Assembly: GCA_026391315.1 (NCBI GenBank)
Contig: JAPLDT010000015.1
Span: 1-47,476 of the forward strand
Direction of reading: 5' to 3'
DNA: 47,476 bases
From: Bacteroidia bacterium
GTDB taxonomy: Bacteria; Bacteroidota; Bacteroidia; Bacteroidales; Prolixibacteraceae
How positions within the stretch are numbered: position 1 is the stretch's first letter; every line of letters begins with the position of its first letter. Shown here piece by piece: positions 34,942 to 43,308 of this stretch. Both the position numbers and the translations under genes were made by a program. The notes beneath the pieces were generated by a model that was given only the letters and a program-made list of their open reading frames with translations, did not search any database and was not told where the DNA came from.

Positions 34942-36270
34942 ATGTCGAAACCCTCCAACAAGGAGATCTGGCAGATCTCCGGACCCATCATGCTTAGCTT
35001 GCTGGCGCAGAACATTGTCGGCGTCACGGATACCGCCTTTCTGGGAAGAGTAGGGGAGGTTGAGCTTGGCGCCTCAGCCATTGGCGGGGTTTTTTACCTG
35101 ATCCTATTCATGGTGGGATTTGGGTTCACCACCGGGGTACAGATCCTGGTAGCACGTCGTTACGGTGAGAAAAACTATACAGCCATAGGACCTATTTTTG
35201 ACAACAGCTTCTATTTCGTCGGGCTTTATTCGCTGGTGATGACAATAGCAGTTTACTTTTATGGGTCCTCTTTTCTGAGGTTGGCGCTGACTTCCGATCC
35301 TGTTTACGAGGCAAGTTCGATCTTTTTGAAATACAGGGTACTGGGTCTCTTTTTTGCCACATCCGCCATGCTCTTTCGTTCGTTTTATACAGGGATTTCC
35401 TTTACAAAATACCTGAGTATCAGTGCAGCCATCATGGCAGTACTCAATGTTCTTTTGGATTATCTTTTGATCTTCGGTCATGCGGGGTTTCCCAAAATGG
35501 GGATACAAGGTGCGGGTATTGCCTCATCCATTTCCGAAGGTTGTGCACTGCTCTTTTTCATTTGGATTACTGCCGGAAACAGCAAATTGAAGCAGTACCA
35601 TCTTTTTCGTCTGGTGAAACCGAATCTGGCTATTGTAAGAAAAACCCTCAGCATTTCAGTCTTTATCATGATGCAGTTTGTGCTCTCTTTTGGAAGCTGG
35701 TTTGTTTTTTTCATGCTTGTGGAGAAAATGGGAGAGAGACCGCTGGCAGTATCTAATATTATCCGTTCCATCTACATCTTTTTCATGATTCCGGGATGGG
35801 CCTTGTGCTCAGTGACAAGCTCCCTGGTAAGCGCTGCCATAGGTGAGGGAAAACCCGAAAGCGTCATGCCAATCATTTTCAAAATTCTGAAAGTCAGTTT
35901 TATGGCTGTTACCGGCATCGTGTTGATTGCCTTGATGTTCCCTAGAATTATCATCTCCATATATACCAATAATTTGGCCTTGCTGGAAGCATCAATTCCC
36001 TCCTTTTACATCATAATGGGAGCCCTCACCATCTTCTCTGTGATGAGCATTCTTTTCAACGGGGTGCTTGGAACTGCCAATACAAGAATATCGTTGGCTA
36101 TCGAAGCGGTCACTTTATCAGCCTATCTGGGATTTACCTGGCTGATAGCGGTTCATTTGAAGTTGACCATCGAGTGGGTATGGGTGGCCGAATATATCTA
36201 TTTCGTCTTCATCGGACTTCTCTCGCTTTGGTACCTGAAGAAAGGCAATTGGCGGGCAAAAAGGATATGA
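34942..36270 (+). CDS. MATE family efflux transporter
   Basis: This 442-residue protein has 12 predicted membrane segments in two halves, as in MATE/NorM/DinF exporters that use Na+ or H+ gradients to expel drugs or metabolites. Family text includes GPIMLSLLAQNIVGVTDTAFLG, IGGVFYLILFMVGFGFTTG and, in the second half, VLGTANTRISLAIEA. The start follows the haem-binding gene by 20 bases, so they may share a transcript. The substrate is unknown. Confidence 0.9.
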   Translation: MSKPSNKEIWQISGPIMLSLLAQNIVGVTDTAFLGRVGEVELGASAIGGVFYLILFMVGFGFTTGVQILVARRYGEKNYTAIGPIFDNSFYFVGLYSLVMTIAVYFYGSSFLRLALTSDPVYEASSIFLKYRVLGLFFATSAMLFRSFYTGISFTKYLSISAAIMAVLNVLLDYLLIFGHAGFPKMGIQGAGIASSISEGCALLFFIWITAGNSKLKQYHLFRLVKPNLAIVRKTLSISVFIMMQFVLSFGSWFVFFMLVEKMGERPLAVSNIIRSIYIFFMIPGWALCSVTSSLVSAAIGEGKPESVMPIIFKILKVSFMAVTGIVLIALMFPRIIISIYTNNLALLEASIPSFYIIMGALTIFSVMSILFNGVLGTANTRISLAIEAVTLSAYLGFTWLIAVHLKLTIEWVWVAEYIYFVFIGLLSLWYLKKGNWRAKRI

Positions 36271-36280
36271 AATCGTTTTC

Positions 36281-36421
36281 TATTTCATTGCCGTCTGCTT
36301 TAGCTGACGGATCATGAGAAGAGTAAAGAAAGGGCTTTAGCCAAATTTTAGCAGGTTTGGCTAAAGCCAGTGGGAGGCTTAATCCTTTTGCCCGTCAGCT
36401 AAAGCAGACGGCTATGAAATA
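36281..36421. mobile_element. MITE-like element with 30-bp terminal inverted repeats
   Basis: Positions 36281-36310 and 36392-36421 are reverse complements with one mismatch in 30; the inner 21 bases are exact (core CTGCTTTAGCTGACGG). Inside, GGCTTTAGCCAAA (36333-36345) pairs exactly with TTTGGCTAAAGCC (36356-36368). It has no coding capacity and resembles a small non-autonomous element or REP pair. Confidence 0.75.
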
Positions 36422-36452
36422 AATCTTCGGCTACGCTAAGGAGCTGGCTTCA

Positions 36453-36486
36453 TTTTCACATTTCCACATTTCCCAATTTTCACATT
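36453..36486. repeat. TTTCACATTTCCC repeat at the ndh stop
   Basis: On the ndh sense strand TGTGAAAATTGGGAAATG begins directly after the TAA stop (36487 to 36485). The same text begins at the recX stop at 11150. Confidence 0.7.
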
Positions 36487-37774
36487 AGGCTCTCGCCTTG
36501 TGCTTAATAAGCAGCCTCAGCGCCTGGTCATAGGTAATGTATTTCCAGGTCCAGTCGAGCAGAATGAAGAGCTTATTTTTGACCCCGATGATCGAAAGCA
36601 GGTGCACGATCGACCAGAGCATCCAGGCTATGTAACCTTTGAATTTTCCAAAGGGCAAATCAGCGACGGCAAGATGTCGGCCAACTGTTGCCATTGAACC
36701 CTTGTCGTGGTAATGAAACTGTTTCAGCGGTTTGTTTTTACCCATTCGCTTGATATTGCGGGAAAGTAAACTGGCTTGTTGCAGCGCAACTTGTGCAACC
36801 TGGGGATGTCCGTTGGGATAAGCCTCTTCTGTCATCAGGCTATTGTCGCCAATGGCAAAAATGTTTGGGTATCCTTCCACCTGGTTGAACCTGTTGACCA
36901 CTAGTCTGTTGTTTCGTCCGTAGGATTGGTCGGAAATGCCTTCTATTCGTCCTGATGTAACTCCGGCAGCCCATATCACATTTTTGACATTGATCGATTC
37001 ATTGTTGGGAAGTGATAGGACCCTGTCATCGTAATTCAGAACGGCTGTACCGGTCCTGACTTCGACTCCCAACTCTTCAAGGTATTTTTTCGCGGTAACG
37101 GAAGCTTCCTGCGACATTCCGGCCAACAATCGGGGCGAAGCTTCGAACAGCATGATCTTCATGTTGTTCATGTCAAGTTCCGGATAGTCTTTCGGTAAGA
37201 CATACTTCTTCATCTCCGCCACGGCACCGGCAAGTTCGACACCCGTGGGACCACCGCCAATGATTGCAACATTAAGATAGGTACTTATATCCTCCTTTGT
37301 GGCTTTGTTAAGGGATTTTTCAAAATTTCTCAGAATTCTGTTCCGGATAAAAAGTGCATCTGGAGCCGATTTCATCTGCATGGAGTTCTTTTCGATGGCC
37401 ACATTCCCAAAGAAATTGGTCTTTGCACCTGTTGCCAGAATTAGAAAATCATAGCTCAAAACACCTATATCTGTTGATATTTCATTGATATCGGGATGAA
37501 CAGCCTCCAGCTCTGCCATTCGGAAATGGATGTGGGTGTTCTGAAGTACTTTGCGAAGTGGAAAGGAGATGGCGCTTGGTTCCAACCCCGACATGGCCAC
37601 CTGGTACAACAGCGGCTGAAACAAATGATAGTTGTTCCGGTCGATCAAGACAATTTGAAAATTGAGCTTTCTCAGCTTTAGCGCAAGCTTCAGCCCGCCA
37701 AAACCACCCCCGACGATGACTATTCGTTTTGTTTCCGGTTCAGGAATGTATAAAATTTTGGTATTTACAGACAT
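36485..37774 (-). CDS. ndh: Type II NADH dehydrogenase
   Basis: This is 429 residues from the ATG at 37774 (MSVNTKILYIPEPETKR). The frame is open to 37843, but that stretch translates a dispersed repeat. Two dinucleotide-binding motifs are present: IVIVGGGFGGLKLALKL for FAD and VAIIGGGPTGVELAGAVAEM for NADH. IWAAGV and FAIGDNSLM follow. A hydrophobic amphipathic C-terminus (IAWMLWSIVHLLSIIGVKN) fits the membrane anchor of NDH-2 enzymes, which pass electrons from NADH to quinone without pumping protons. It probably contributes to respiration. Confidence 0.93.
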   Translation of the reverse strand: MSVNTKILYIPEPETKRIVIVGGGFGGLKLALKLRKLNFQIVLIDRNNYHLFQPLLYQVAMSGLEPSAISFPLRKVLQNTHIHFRMAELEAVHPDINEISTDIGVLSYDFLILATGAKTNFFGNVAIEKNSMQMKSAPDALFIRNRILRNFEKSLNKATKEDISTYLNVAIIGGGPTGVELAGAVAEMKKYVLPKDYPELDMNNMKIMLFEASPRLLAGMSQEASVTAKKYLEELGVEVRTGTAVLNYDDRVLSLPNNESINVKNVIWAAGVTSGRIEGISDQSYGRNNRLVVNRFNQVEGYPNIFAIGDNSLMTEEAYPNGHPQVAQVALQQASLLSRNIKRMGKNKPLKQFHYHDKGSMATVGRHLAVADLPFGKFKGYIAWMLWSIVHLLSIIGVKNKLFILLDWTWKYITYDQALRLLIKHKARA

Positions 37775-37810
37775 GTATTTACTGTTCGTAATTATTGAGT
37801 CCACGCTGAA

Positions 37811-37922
37811 AAGTCTTTTCCTGCCACAAAGACACCAAGGCACAAAGGTTTCACTAAGAATTATGTCGCTGACATTTAGGCCTTTGTGAGCCTTCGTGCC
37901 CTTAGTGACTTAGTGGCCTTCT
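37811..37922. repeat. CCACAAAG/CTTTGTG hairpin repeat
   Basis: GCCACAAAGACACCAAGGC (from 37823) opposes CCTTCGTGCCCTTAGTGAC and TTAGTGGCC (to 37919), a long imperfect hairpin of the same type as 26478 and 45056. It lies upstream of ndh. The rest of the 438-base gap to the OmpA gene is AT-rich with only the promoter element at 38098 seen. Confidence 0.6.
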
Positions 37923-38097
37923 TATTTTTTTGCTTTTCGGAGAGCACCTATTATTTAGAACGAAAGAAACTTCCGAAAGTTTTCCTGGTAAGTTAAGAAA
38001 ATGTAATCAAATCACACTTACACATGATATTACCCGGGATTAAAGTTATATTTTGTTAATAAATGAAGCTGGACGATGTTTTGGATATTTGAAAGGT

Positions 38098-38105
38098 TAT
38101 TTTTG
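38098..38105 (+). promoter_or_regulatory. Promoter -7 element for the OmpA lipoprotein
   Basis: TATTTTTG matches TAnnTTTG and lies 107 bases before the ATG at 38213, implying a long leader. Confidence 0.4.
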
Positions 38106-38212
38106 TGAGTAGTTTTAAAACAACAAGATCCTCATTGGTGTTTTCTTGTGTGAAGATCTGTAAATGAGCTGTTTTAAAAAATGGGATTAAGTATTAATTT
38201 AAAGGATAGATT

Positions 38213-39079
38213 ATGAAGACTAAATTGATTGTTATTTTATTCGCAGCAGCCATACTTGGTTCCTGCGTTAGTTCCAAAAAATTTAAGAGTTCTCAAGCTC
38301 AGTTAGCCGAGCAAAAGTCAGTAGTTACCAAAACACAGCAGGATCTTTCAGGCTGCGAAGGTGAAAAAAGAAAATTGGAAACAAAAAATCTTGACCTTCA
38401 GTCGCAATTGGCAATTTTGAAAGACCAAAATACTTTTTTTAAAGAGAACAATACCCAGGCATTGAAACAATTGGAAAATCTTTCGGTCATCTCCAGTTCA
38501 CAAGCTGAAAGTATCAAGAAATCAATGGAAAATATGGGCGTCAAAGACCACATGATCTATAGCCTGCAATCTTCCCTGGCGCAACGCGATTCCCTGAACA
38601 TGGCCCTGGTGATGAACCTGAAAGGCGCCATTGGCAACCTCGACGACAAGGACATCAACATCAAGGTCGACAAAGGGGTCGTCTACATCGATATTTCCGA
38701 CAAGATGCTCTTCCAGAGCGGAAGTTACAACATCACTCAAAAAGCCAGTGAGATTCTCGGGAAAGTGGCAACTGTCCTGAAAAATCAGAAAGACATTGAG
38801 TTTATGGTGGAAGGACATACTGATAACGTTCCTTTCAACAGAGGTGATCTGATAGACAACTGGGACCTCAGTGTCAAAAGGGCCACGGCTGTTGTCAGGG
38901 TGCTGCAAAACAAGTATGGATTGAGCCCATCCATGATGACTGCGGCAGGAAGAGGTGAATACCAGCCGCTTGGGGCTAACGATTCAGCAGAAGGTAAAGC
39001 GGCCAATCGCCGTACCCGGATAGTGATCCTTCCACAGTTGGATCAATTCTTTAAATTGCTGGAAAGACCGGGGAGGTAA
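38213..39079 (+). CDS. OmpA-family lipoprotein
   Basis: This 288-residue protein has a lipoprotein signal (LFAAAILGSC, lipidated Cys about residue 18). A long coiled coil (about 25-110; rich in Gln/Lys/Leu heptads) follows, then an OmpA domain (about 150-288) with VEGHTDNVPF, LSVKRATAVVRVL, GRGEYQPLGAND and NRRTRIVILP. It likely links the outer membrane to peptidoglycan. The layout resembles Pal/OmpA-like proteins with a helical spacer common in Bacteroidota. Purine-rich short repeats start right after its stop. Confidence 0.9.
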   Translation: MKTKLIVILFAAAILGSCVSSKKFKSSQAQLAEQKSVVTKTQQDLSGCEGEKRKLETKNLDLQSQLAILKDQNTFFKENNTQALKQLENLSVISSSQAESIKKSMENMGVKDHMIYSLQSSLAQRDSLNMALVMNLKGAIGNLDDKDINIKVDKGVVYIDISDKMLFQSGSYNITQKASEILGKVATVLKNQKDIEFMVEGHTDNVPFNRGDLIDNWDLSVKRATAVVRVLQNKYGLSPSMMTAAGRGEYQPLGANDSAEGKAANRRTRIVILPQLDQFFKLLERPGR

Positions 39080-39268
39080 GGAAAGACGGAGGGACGGAGA
39101 GAAAGAGGGGATGACCAGGATGACTAGGAAGACTGGGACGACAGAAAGACATGGGGACTAAGGGACTTGGAGAGGGAAGAAGGACGATGATACTCCCTGA
39201 GCCTGTCGAAGGGTTTAAAATTTTATGAATACCAGCCCGGTCCCTGAGCCTGTCGAAGGGTCGAAGGG
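39080..39268. repeat. Purine-rich repeats and CCCTGAGCC/GTCGAAGGG copies
   Basis: From the OmpA stop the sense strand is almost all G/A with GACGGAGGGACGGAGAG-type units to about 39185. Two copies of CCCTGAGCCTGTCGAAGGG follow (39193-39211 and 39242-39260), a repeat seen in many bacterial genomes. No gene was seen here. Confidence 0.6.
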
Positions 39269-39307
39269 GGGAGACGAAAAGAACTTGTTTGAAATGTTTG
39301 AAAAGAA

Positions 39308-39358
39308 AAAGGGTTTGAAAAGTTCGGTAACCTGAACATTTCAAACCCTTTAATTTTT
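39308..39358. terminator. Bidirectional hairpin terminator
   Basis: The 18-base arms 39308-39325 and 39334-39351 (one mismatch) close on the loop GGTAACCT, with a T-rich tail on each strand. It separates the plus-strand OmpA gene from the small minus-strand frame at 39372. Confidence 0.65.
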
Positions 39359-39371
39359 AATTGGCAATTAC

Positions 39372-39512
39372 TTATGGTCGTATATGCTTTTTGAGGGAGT
39401 CCGGAATCAGCTGATTGCCTTGGGTGGCGAAATTATTTTTGGCCTTGTAGTTGGCAAACTGCTTTTGATAGTCCATGTTAAGAGGAGATAGTCTATGGTT
39501 GGTATTTGTCAT
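39372..39512 (-). CDS. Possible small protein of 46 residues
   Basis: An ATG at 39512 opens a frame ending at TAA 39374-39372. The text (NMDYQKQFANYKAKNNFATQ, then GNQLIPDSLKKHIRP) has a protein-like composition and is followed by a bidirectional terminator at 39308, which would fit a real minus-strand gene. No family, signal or membrane segment was recognised, and no TAnnTTTG promoter was seen. It could also be the remnant of a longer gene. Confidence 0.35.
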   Translation of the reverse strand: MTNTNHRLSPLNMDYQKQFANYKAKNNFATQGNQLIPDSLKKHIRP

Positions 39513-39574
39513 TTAGATGTAAGTTATCGTAAGTTTTGTGTAAGAAAAGGTATTATTTTATTGCCATATTTATT

Positions 39575-39840
39575 GAACCCACTTCGGGGTTCCCGTTTCC
39601 TCTCCGTTATTCCCCCCCGGTTTCACCGGGGGTTATTCATATTTAACCCTTTCAGGGTTTTCTGAACCCACTAGTCCGAGGAACCTGAATTTCCCTCCTG
39701 TTTAGCTTCGCGATCTTCGATTCATATTTAACCCTTTCAGGGTTTTCCGAAACCAAAAGTCCGAAGGACTTTAATTTGAATAACCCCCGGTGCAACCGGG
39801 GGAAAATGAAACAAATGACACAGCAACCCCGAAGTGGGTT
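39575..39840. repeat. Cluster of nested hairpins (BIME/REP-like)
   Basis: The outer ends AACCCACTTCGGGGTT (39576-39591) and AACCCCGAAGTGGGTT (39825-39840) are exact reverse complements, and each is also a hairpin. Inside lie CCCCCGGTTTCACCGGGGG and CCCCCGGTGCAACCGGGGG as a second inverted pair, and two AACCCTTTCAGGGTT hairpins. No coding capacity. Such structures resemble REP clusters moved by IS200/IS605-type (RAYT) transposases, none of which is seen here. Confidence 0.7.
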
Positions 39841-39984
39841 GAACAGTTTTCAAAATATCCACACCCTTTCCAATATCGAACTCCCATTGCGTTAAAATAT
39901 TCGATTTTATATAGATAACCCAAATTTACCGAAATGGTTCAATTAAACTGCGAAAAAAAAGAAGAATAAATAAAAGGGTATTTT

Positions 39985-39992
39985 TATATTTG
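39985..39992 (+). promoter_or_regulatory. Promoter -7 element for the sulfatase-family gene
   Basis: TATATTTG matches TAnnTTTG, 57 bases upstream of the ATG at 40050. It overlaps a TTG that could be mistaken for a start codon. Confidence 0.45.
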
Positions 39993-40049
39993 ACCCCCAA
40001 TCGGAAAGGTTCAAACAATCAATGGATAGATTCACCCGCTAAAGTCTAT

Positions 40050-41972
40050 ATGGAAGAGCGAATTAGAAAAATAGTTAATACCAGATACGCCATTCTTATT
40101 TGGATGCTGGTGGTATTTCTGGCGACAGCCTTTGTCAGCAGAACAGTATTGATGGGTTTCTCGTTCAAAGAGGTAGAGATGGGAATCCTTCCACTGCTGA
40201 AGATTTACCTCCTTGGCCTATTTTTTGATTTGGTCGCCTTCTCCTACTTCATGATTCCAATCGTGCTGATCCTGACATTTGTGACCGACCGGGCGCTGAA
40301 AAAATGGTTTCTCTACCTCCTCTTTTTCATCACATTTTTTATCATCCTCTTCAACGGGGTTTCGGAATATTTTTTCTGGGAAGAGTTTGGTGTGCGCTAC
40401 AACTTTATTGCCGTCGATTACCTGGTCTATACCACCGAGGTACTGGGGAATATCAACCAATCCTACCCAATCCCCTACATCATATCAGCCATTGTGGTAC
40501 TCAACCTGGCGATCATCTATTTCCTGGTAAGGTCCAAGAAACTGAATGTCATTTCAGAAAGCAAGAGTACCCTTCGTACCCGGATGAAAATTGCCCCTTT
40601 CCTGCTTCTCCTTCCGCTGCTGGCCTATTCTACGGTCAACTACACCTGGGCCGAGAAGGGCAAAAACCGTTACAACAACGAGCTAGCCAAAAACGGGGTT
40701 TACTCTCTTTTTGCCGCCTTTTTCAGCAACGAACTGGATTATGAGACCTTCTACGCCAAAAGGGGCAATCCTGATAATTTTAAAGATTTGAACATCCTCC
40801 TGAAGAGCGCCAACAGCACCGCCAAAGGGACCGATCAGTTCGATGTTACCCGTTTGATTTCCAATCCCGGAGAGGAGAAGAAATACAATGTCATTTTTAT
40901 TACGGTCGAAAGTCTGAGCGGGGAGTTTCTCGAATACCTGGGCAGCAAAAAGGGTAAACTGACACCCAATCTGGATACACTGGTCAACCATGCGCTGCTT
41001 TTCACCAACTTCTATGCCGTGGGTACCCGCACCATCTGGGGACTGGAAGCCGTCGCCCTTTCCGCCCCTCCCAAACCAGGACAGAGTGTCATCAAGCGTG
41101 CCAACAATGAAAACATGTTTTCCATGGGACAGATTTTTAAACAAAAGGGATATGCCCTCAAGTTTATCTACGGGGGGAACGGCTATTTCGACAACATGAA
41201 TTCTTTCTACGAAAACAATGGCTATTCCACCATCGACAAAAACGATTTTACCAAAGGGGAGATCACTTTTGCCAATGCATGGGGCATGTGCGACCAGGAT
41301 CTCCTGAACCGGGTATTGAAAGAGTCGGACAGCTCTTTTGCAGGGGGGAAACCGTTCCTGAACCTGGCTATGACCACCTCCAACCACCGTCCGTTTACCT
41401 ATCCCGAGGGGATGGTGGATATCCCTTCCGGGAAAAACAGGGAGGGAGCGGTGAAATATTGCGATTACGCCATCGGTGAATTTATCAAAAAAGCCAGCCA
41501 AAAACCCTGGTTCGGCAATACGCTGATTGTGGTGATGGCCGACCATTGCGCGGGCAGCGCCGGACAAGCAGAATTGCCCTTTATGGATTACCGGATTCCG
41601 CTGATTATCTACAATCCCGGATTGGTGGCGCCTCAGAAAATAGACAAACTGTGCAGCCAGATCGATGTGGCCCCAACACTTTTTGGATTGCTCAACTGGA
41701 GTTACGAAAGCAAATTTTTCGGGAAAGATATCATCAAAATGGAACCGGCCGAGGAGCGCGCTTTTATCGCCAATTACCAGAAGCTGGGATACATCAAAAA
41801 TGACCGTCTAACCATTCTGAGTCCGCAGGAGAAGGTAACCTATTACAAGATCGACCGTACCAATGGTACCACGGAAGTGGCTCCCAAAGACCAGGGCTTG
41901 CTGAATGAGGCGATTACCTATTATCAATCAGCCAATTATGTTTACAAGAACCGGCTTAACAAATGGAATTGA
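40050..41972 (+). CDS. LTA synthase-like sulfatase-family membrane protein
   Basis: This is 640 residues from the ATG at 40050; the frame is open to 39990, but that start is a TTG inside a promoter-like sequence. Five membrane helices (about 15-215) precede a large periplasmic alkaline-phosphatase-type domain. That domain shows FITVESLSGEFLEYLG, GTRTIWGLEAV with the likely catalytic Thr, TTSNHRPF and VVMADHCAGSAG. LtaS-family enzymes transfer glycerophosphate or phosphoethanolamine from phospholipids to glycans. Bacteroidota have no lipoteichoic acid, so a glycan or lipid A modification is more likely. The PAP2 gene follows and could recycle lipid products. Confidence 0.88.
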   Translation: MEERIRKIVNTRYAILIWMLVVFLATAFVSRTVLMGFSFKEVEMGILPLLKIYLLGLFFDLVAFSYFMIPIVLILTFVTDRALKKWFLYLLFFITFFIILFNGVSEYFFWEEFGVRYNFIAVDYLVYTTEVLGNINQSYPIPYIISAIVVLNLAIIYFLVRSKKLNVISESKSTLRTRMKIAPFLLLLPLLAYSTVNYTWAEKGKNRYNNELAKNGVYSLFAAFFSNELDYETFYAKRGNPDNFKDLNILLKSANSTAKGTDQFDVTRLISNPGEEKKYNVIFITVESLSGEFLEYLGSKKGKLTPNLDTLVNHALLFTNFYAVGTRTIWGLEAVALSAPPKPGQSVIKRANNENMFSMGQIFKQKGYALKFIYGGNGYFDNMNSFYENNGYSTIDKNDFTKGEITFANAWGMCDQDLLNRVLKESDSSFAGGKPFLNLAMTTSNHRPFTYPEGMVDIPSGKNREGAVKYCDYAIGEFIKKASQKPWFGNTLIVVMADHCAGSAGQAELPFMDYRIPLIIYNPGLVAPQKIDKLCSQIDVAPTLFGLLNWSYESKFFGKDIIKMEPAEERAFIANYQKLGYIKNDRLTILSPQEKVTYYKIDRTNGTTEVAPKDQGLLNEAITYYQSANYVYKNRLNKWN

Positions 41973-42002
41973 GATGGGTATTAGTAGTCTATCCGTACCT
42001 AA

Positions 42003-42150
42003 ACAATATAACCCGTTAATGAATAACAAAATATTTCACGCAAAGGACGCAGAGAAAAACCACAAAAGAGCGCAAAGTTCAGTTCTGAATTCTTTGCGTC
42101 TTCCTTTGCGTCCTTTGCGTGAACTATTGGAGTTACATAAGAGATCAGCT
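42003..42150. repeat. ACGCAAAG hairpin repeat, copy 2
   Basis: CACGCAAAGGACGCAGAG (from 42039) opposes CTTTGCGTCCTTTGCGTG (to 42121). The flanks (CCCGTTAATGAATAAC, GGAGTTACATAAGAGA) match those of copy 1 at 21661-21800. It lies in frame at the 5' end of the PAP2 gene. Confidence 0.65.
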
Positions 42151-43185
42151 TTTTATTTGTTGTTGAGGGTTAGGCCATTTCTCTTTTTGCTACTGCTGAT
42201 TTCACCCATGGCATTGCTGGCCGATGGCAGGCGCGATACCATGGTTGTGGTGAAAGATAAAAAGGGTGAACATTCCGTCAAAGCGCAGGTATATGACCTG
42301 AATGCTTACAACCGGATGATTTTTTACAAACCGAAACCTTTTGCCTTCGTCACCAATGTGCCCTCCGATTTTGCCGGACTCTACAAAACCACCGTCAAAA
42401 AGGAAAACCTGGGCAATCTGGCGCTTCTGCTGGGAGGAACGGTTGCATTGGTTGCCTTTGATCAGCAGATTACGGATGCGGTCCACCATTTTGGGAATTA
42501 CATCGGCCTCGATCCGGCCCGAAATTTTAGCAGGGTCGAACTCAAAATCGGGAAATCGGCCATCCCGGTCATCGATCTCCCTCAAAATCTGAACTCCGGC
42601 TTGTATTTTATTGGGGAAGGCTGGCCCAGTATCCTGGTTGCCTCAAGTTTCCTGGGGTATGGGCTTACCACAAACGACTATCGTGCCCGGCAGACCGCTT
42701 CGCAGCTGTTCGAGATGTTCTTTACGCTGGCCATTACGGTTCAGACCATCAAAAGGATCACAGGCAGGGAGAGCCCGTTTCAGGCCACCCAGCCGGGCGG
42801 GGTCTGGCATCCCTTTACCAATCCGGCCAAATATCAGCGGGATGTCTCCTATTACGATGCCATGCCTTCCGGCCATTTTGCTACCGTGATGGCCACCATC
42901 ACCATCATTGCCGACAACTATCCCACCAACAAATGGGTGAAGCCGGTCGGCTACTCCCTTCTGGGATTGTGCGGCTTTGCCATGATCCACAACGGCGTTC
43001 ACTGGGCGGGCGACTATCCCATTGCCATTGCCATCGGCTATACCTGCGGCAAAATCGCCCTCGCTCGCGGCCACCAGACCGAAACCCGAAGCGGCGTTTC
43101 GGCCCTTTGGGGAAAGAATGCCTCGGTGATGCCTTTTACGTATGGGAATGGCGGGGTCGGGTTGAGCTATAGGTGCAGCTTTTGA
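42019..43185 (+). CDS. PAP2 family phosphatase
   Basis: The PAP2 domain is clear: KRITGRESPF, then DAMPSGHFATVMA, then HWAGDYPIAIAIGY. These carry the Lys/Arg, Ser-Gly-His and His-Asp residues of lipid phosphate phosphatases, which act on phosphatidic acid or undecaprenyl diphosphate. A hydrophobic signal or anchor (FLFLLLLISPMALLADG) precedes it. The start is uncertain. The frame is open to 41905; the ATG at 42019 lies in a dispersed repeat that would encode about 35 residues. A TTG near 42127, just before the hydrophobic segment, would exclude it. It follows the sulfatase-family gene closely. Confidence 0.85.
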   Translation: MNNKIFHAKDAEKNHKRAQSSVLNSLRLPLRPLRELLELHKRSAFYLLLRVRPFLFLLLLISPMALLADGRRDTMVVVKDKKGEHSVKAQVYDLNAYNRMIFYKPKPFAFVTNVPSDFAGLYKTTVKKENLGNLALLLGGTVALVAFDQQITDAVHHFGNYIGLDPARNFSRVELKIGKSAIPVIDLPQNLNSGLYFIGEGWPSILVASSFLGYGLTTNDYRARQTASQLFEMFFTLAITVQTIKRITGRESPFQATQPGGVWHPFTNPAKYQRDVSYYDAMPSGHFATVMATITIIADNYPTNKWVKPVGYSLLGLCGFAMIHNGVHWAGDYPIAIAIGYTCGKIALARGHQTETRSGVSALWGKNASVMPFTYGNGGVGLSYRCSF

Positions 43186-43233
43186 AGTTGTCTGAAGCAG
43201 AATTTACAGAAGTTGTCTGAAGCAGAATTTACA
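43184..43233. repeat. Tandem duplication of 25 bases after the PAP2 stop
   Basis: The unit starting GAAGTTGTCTGAAGCAGAAT occurs twice without a gap, beginning at the PAP2 stop codon. Confidence 0.85.
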
Positions 43234-43308
43234 GAATTGGAGAATGAACAGAATTGAATGACAATGTCTTCAAGTTGTGGATCCTTCCTCAACCGCACGA
43301 GGCCTTGG

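Noticed and set aside
37775-37843. N-terminal extension of ndh (23 codons)
   Set aside because: It translates part of a dispersed CACAAAG repeat, and the next ATG gives the normal family start.
40683-41567. Open frame of 294 codons on the minus strand
   Set aside because: Antisense to the catalytic domain of the sulfatase-family gene; composition is unlike a real protein.
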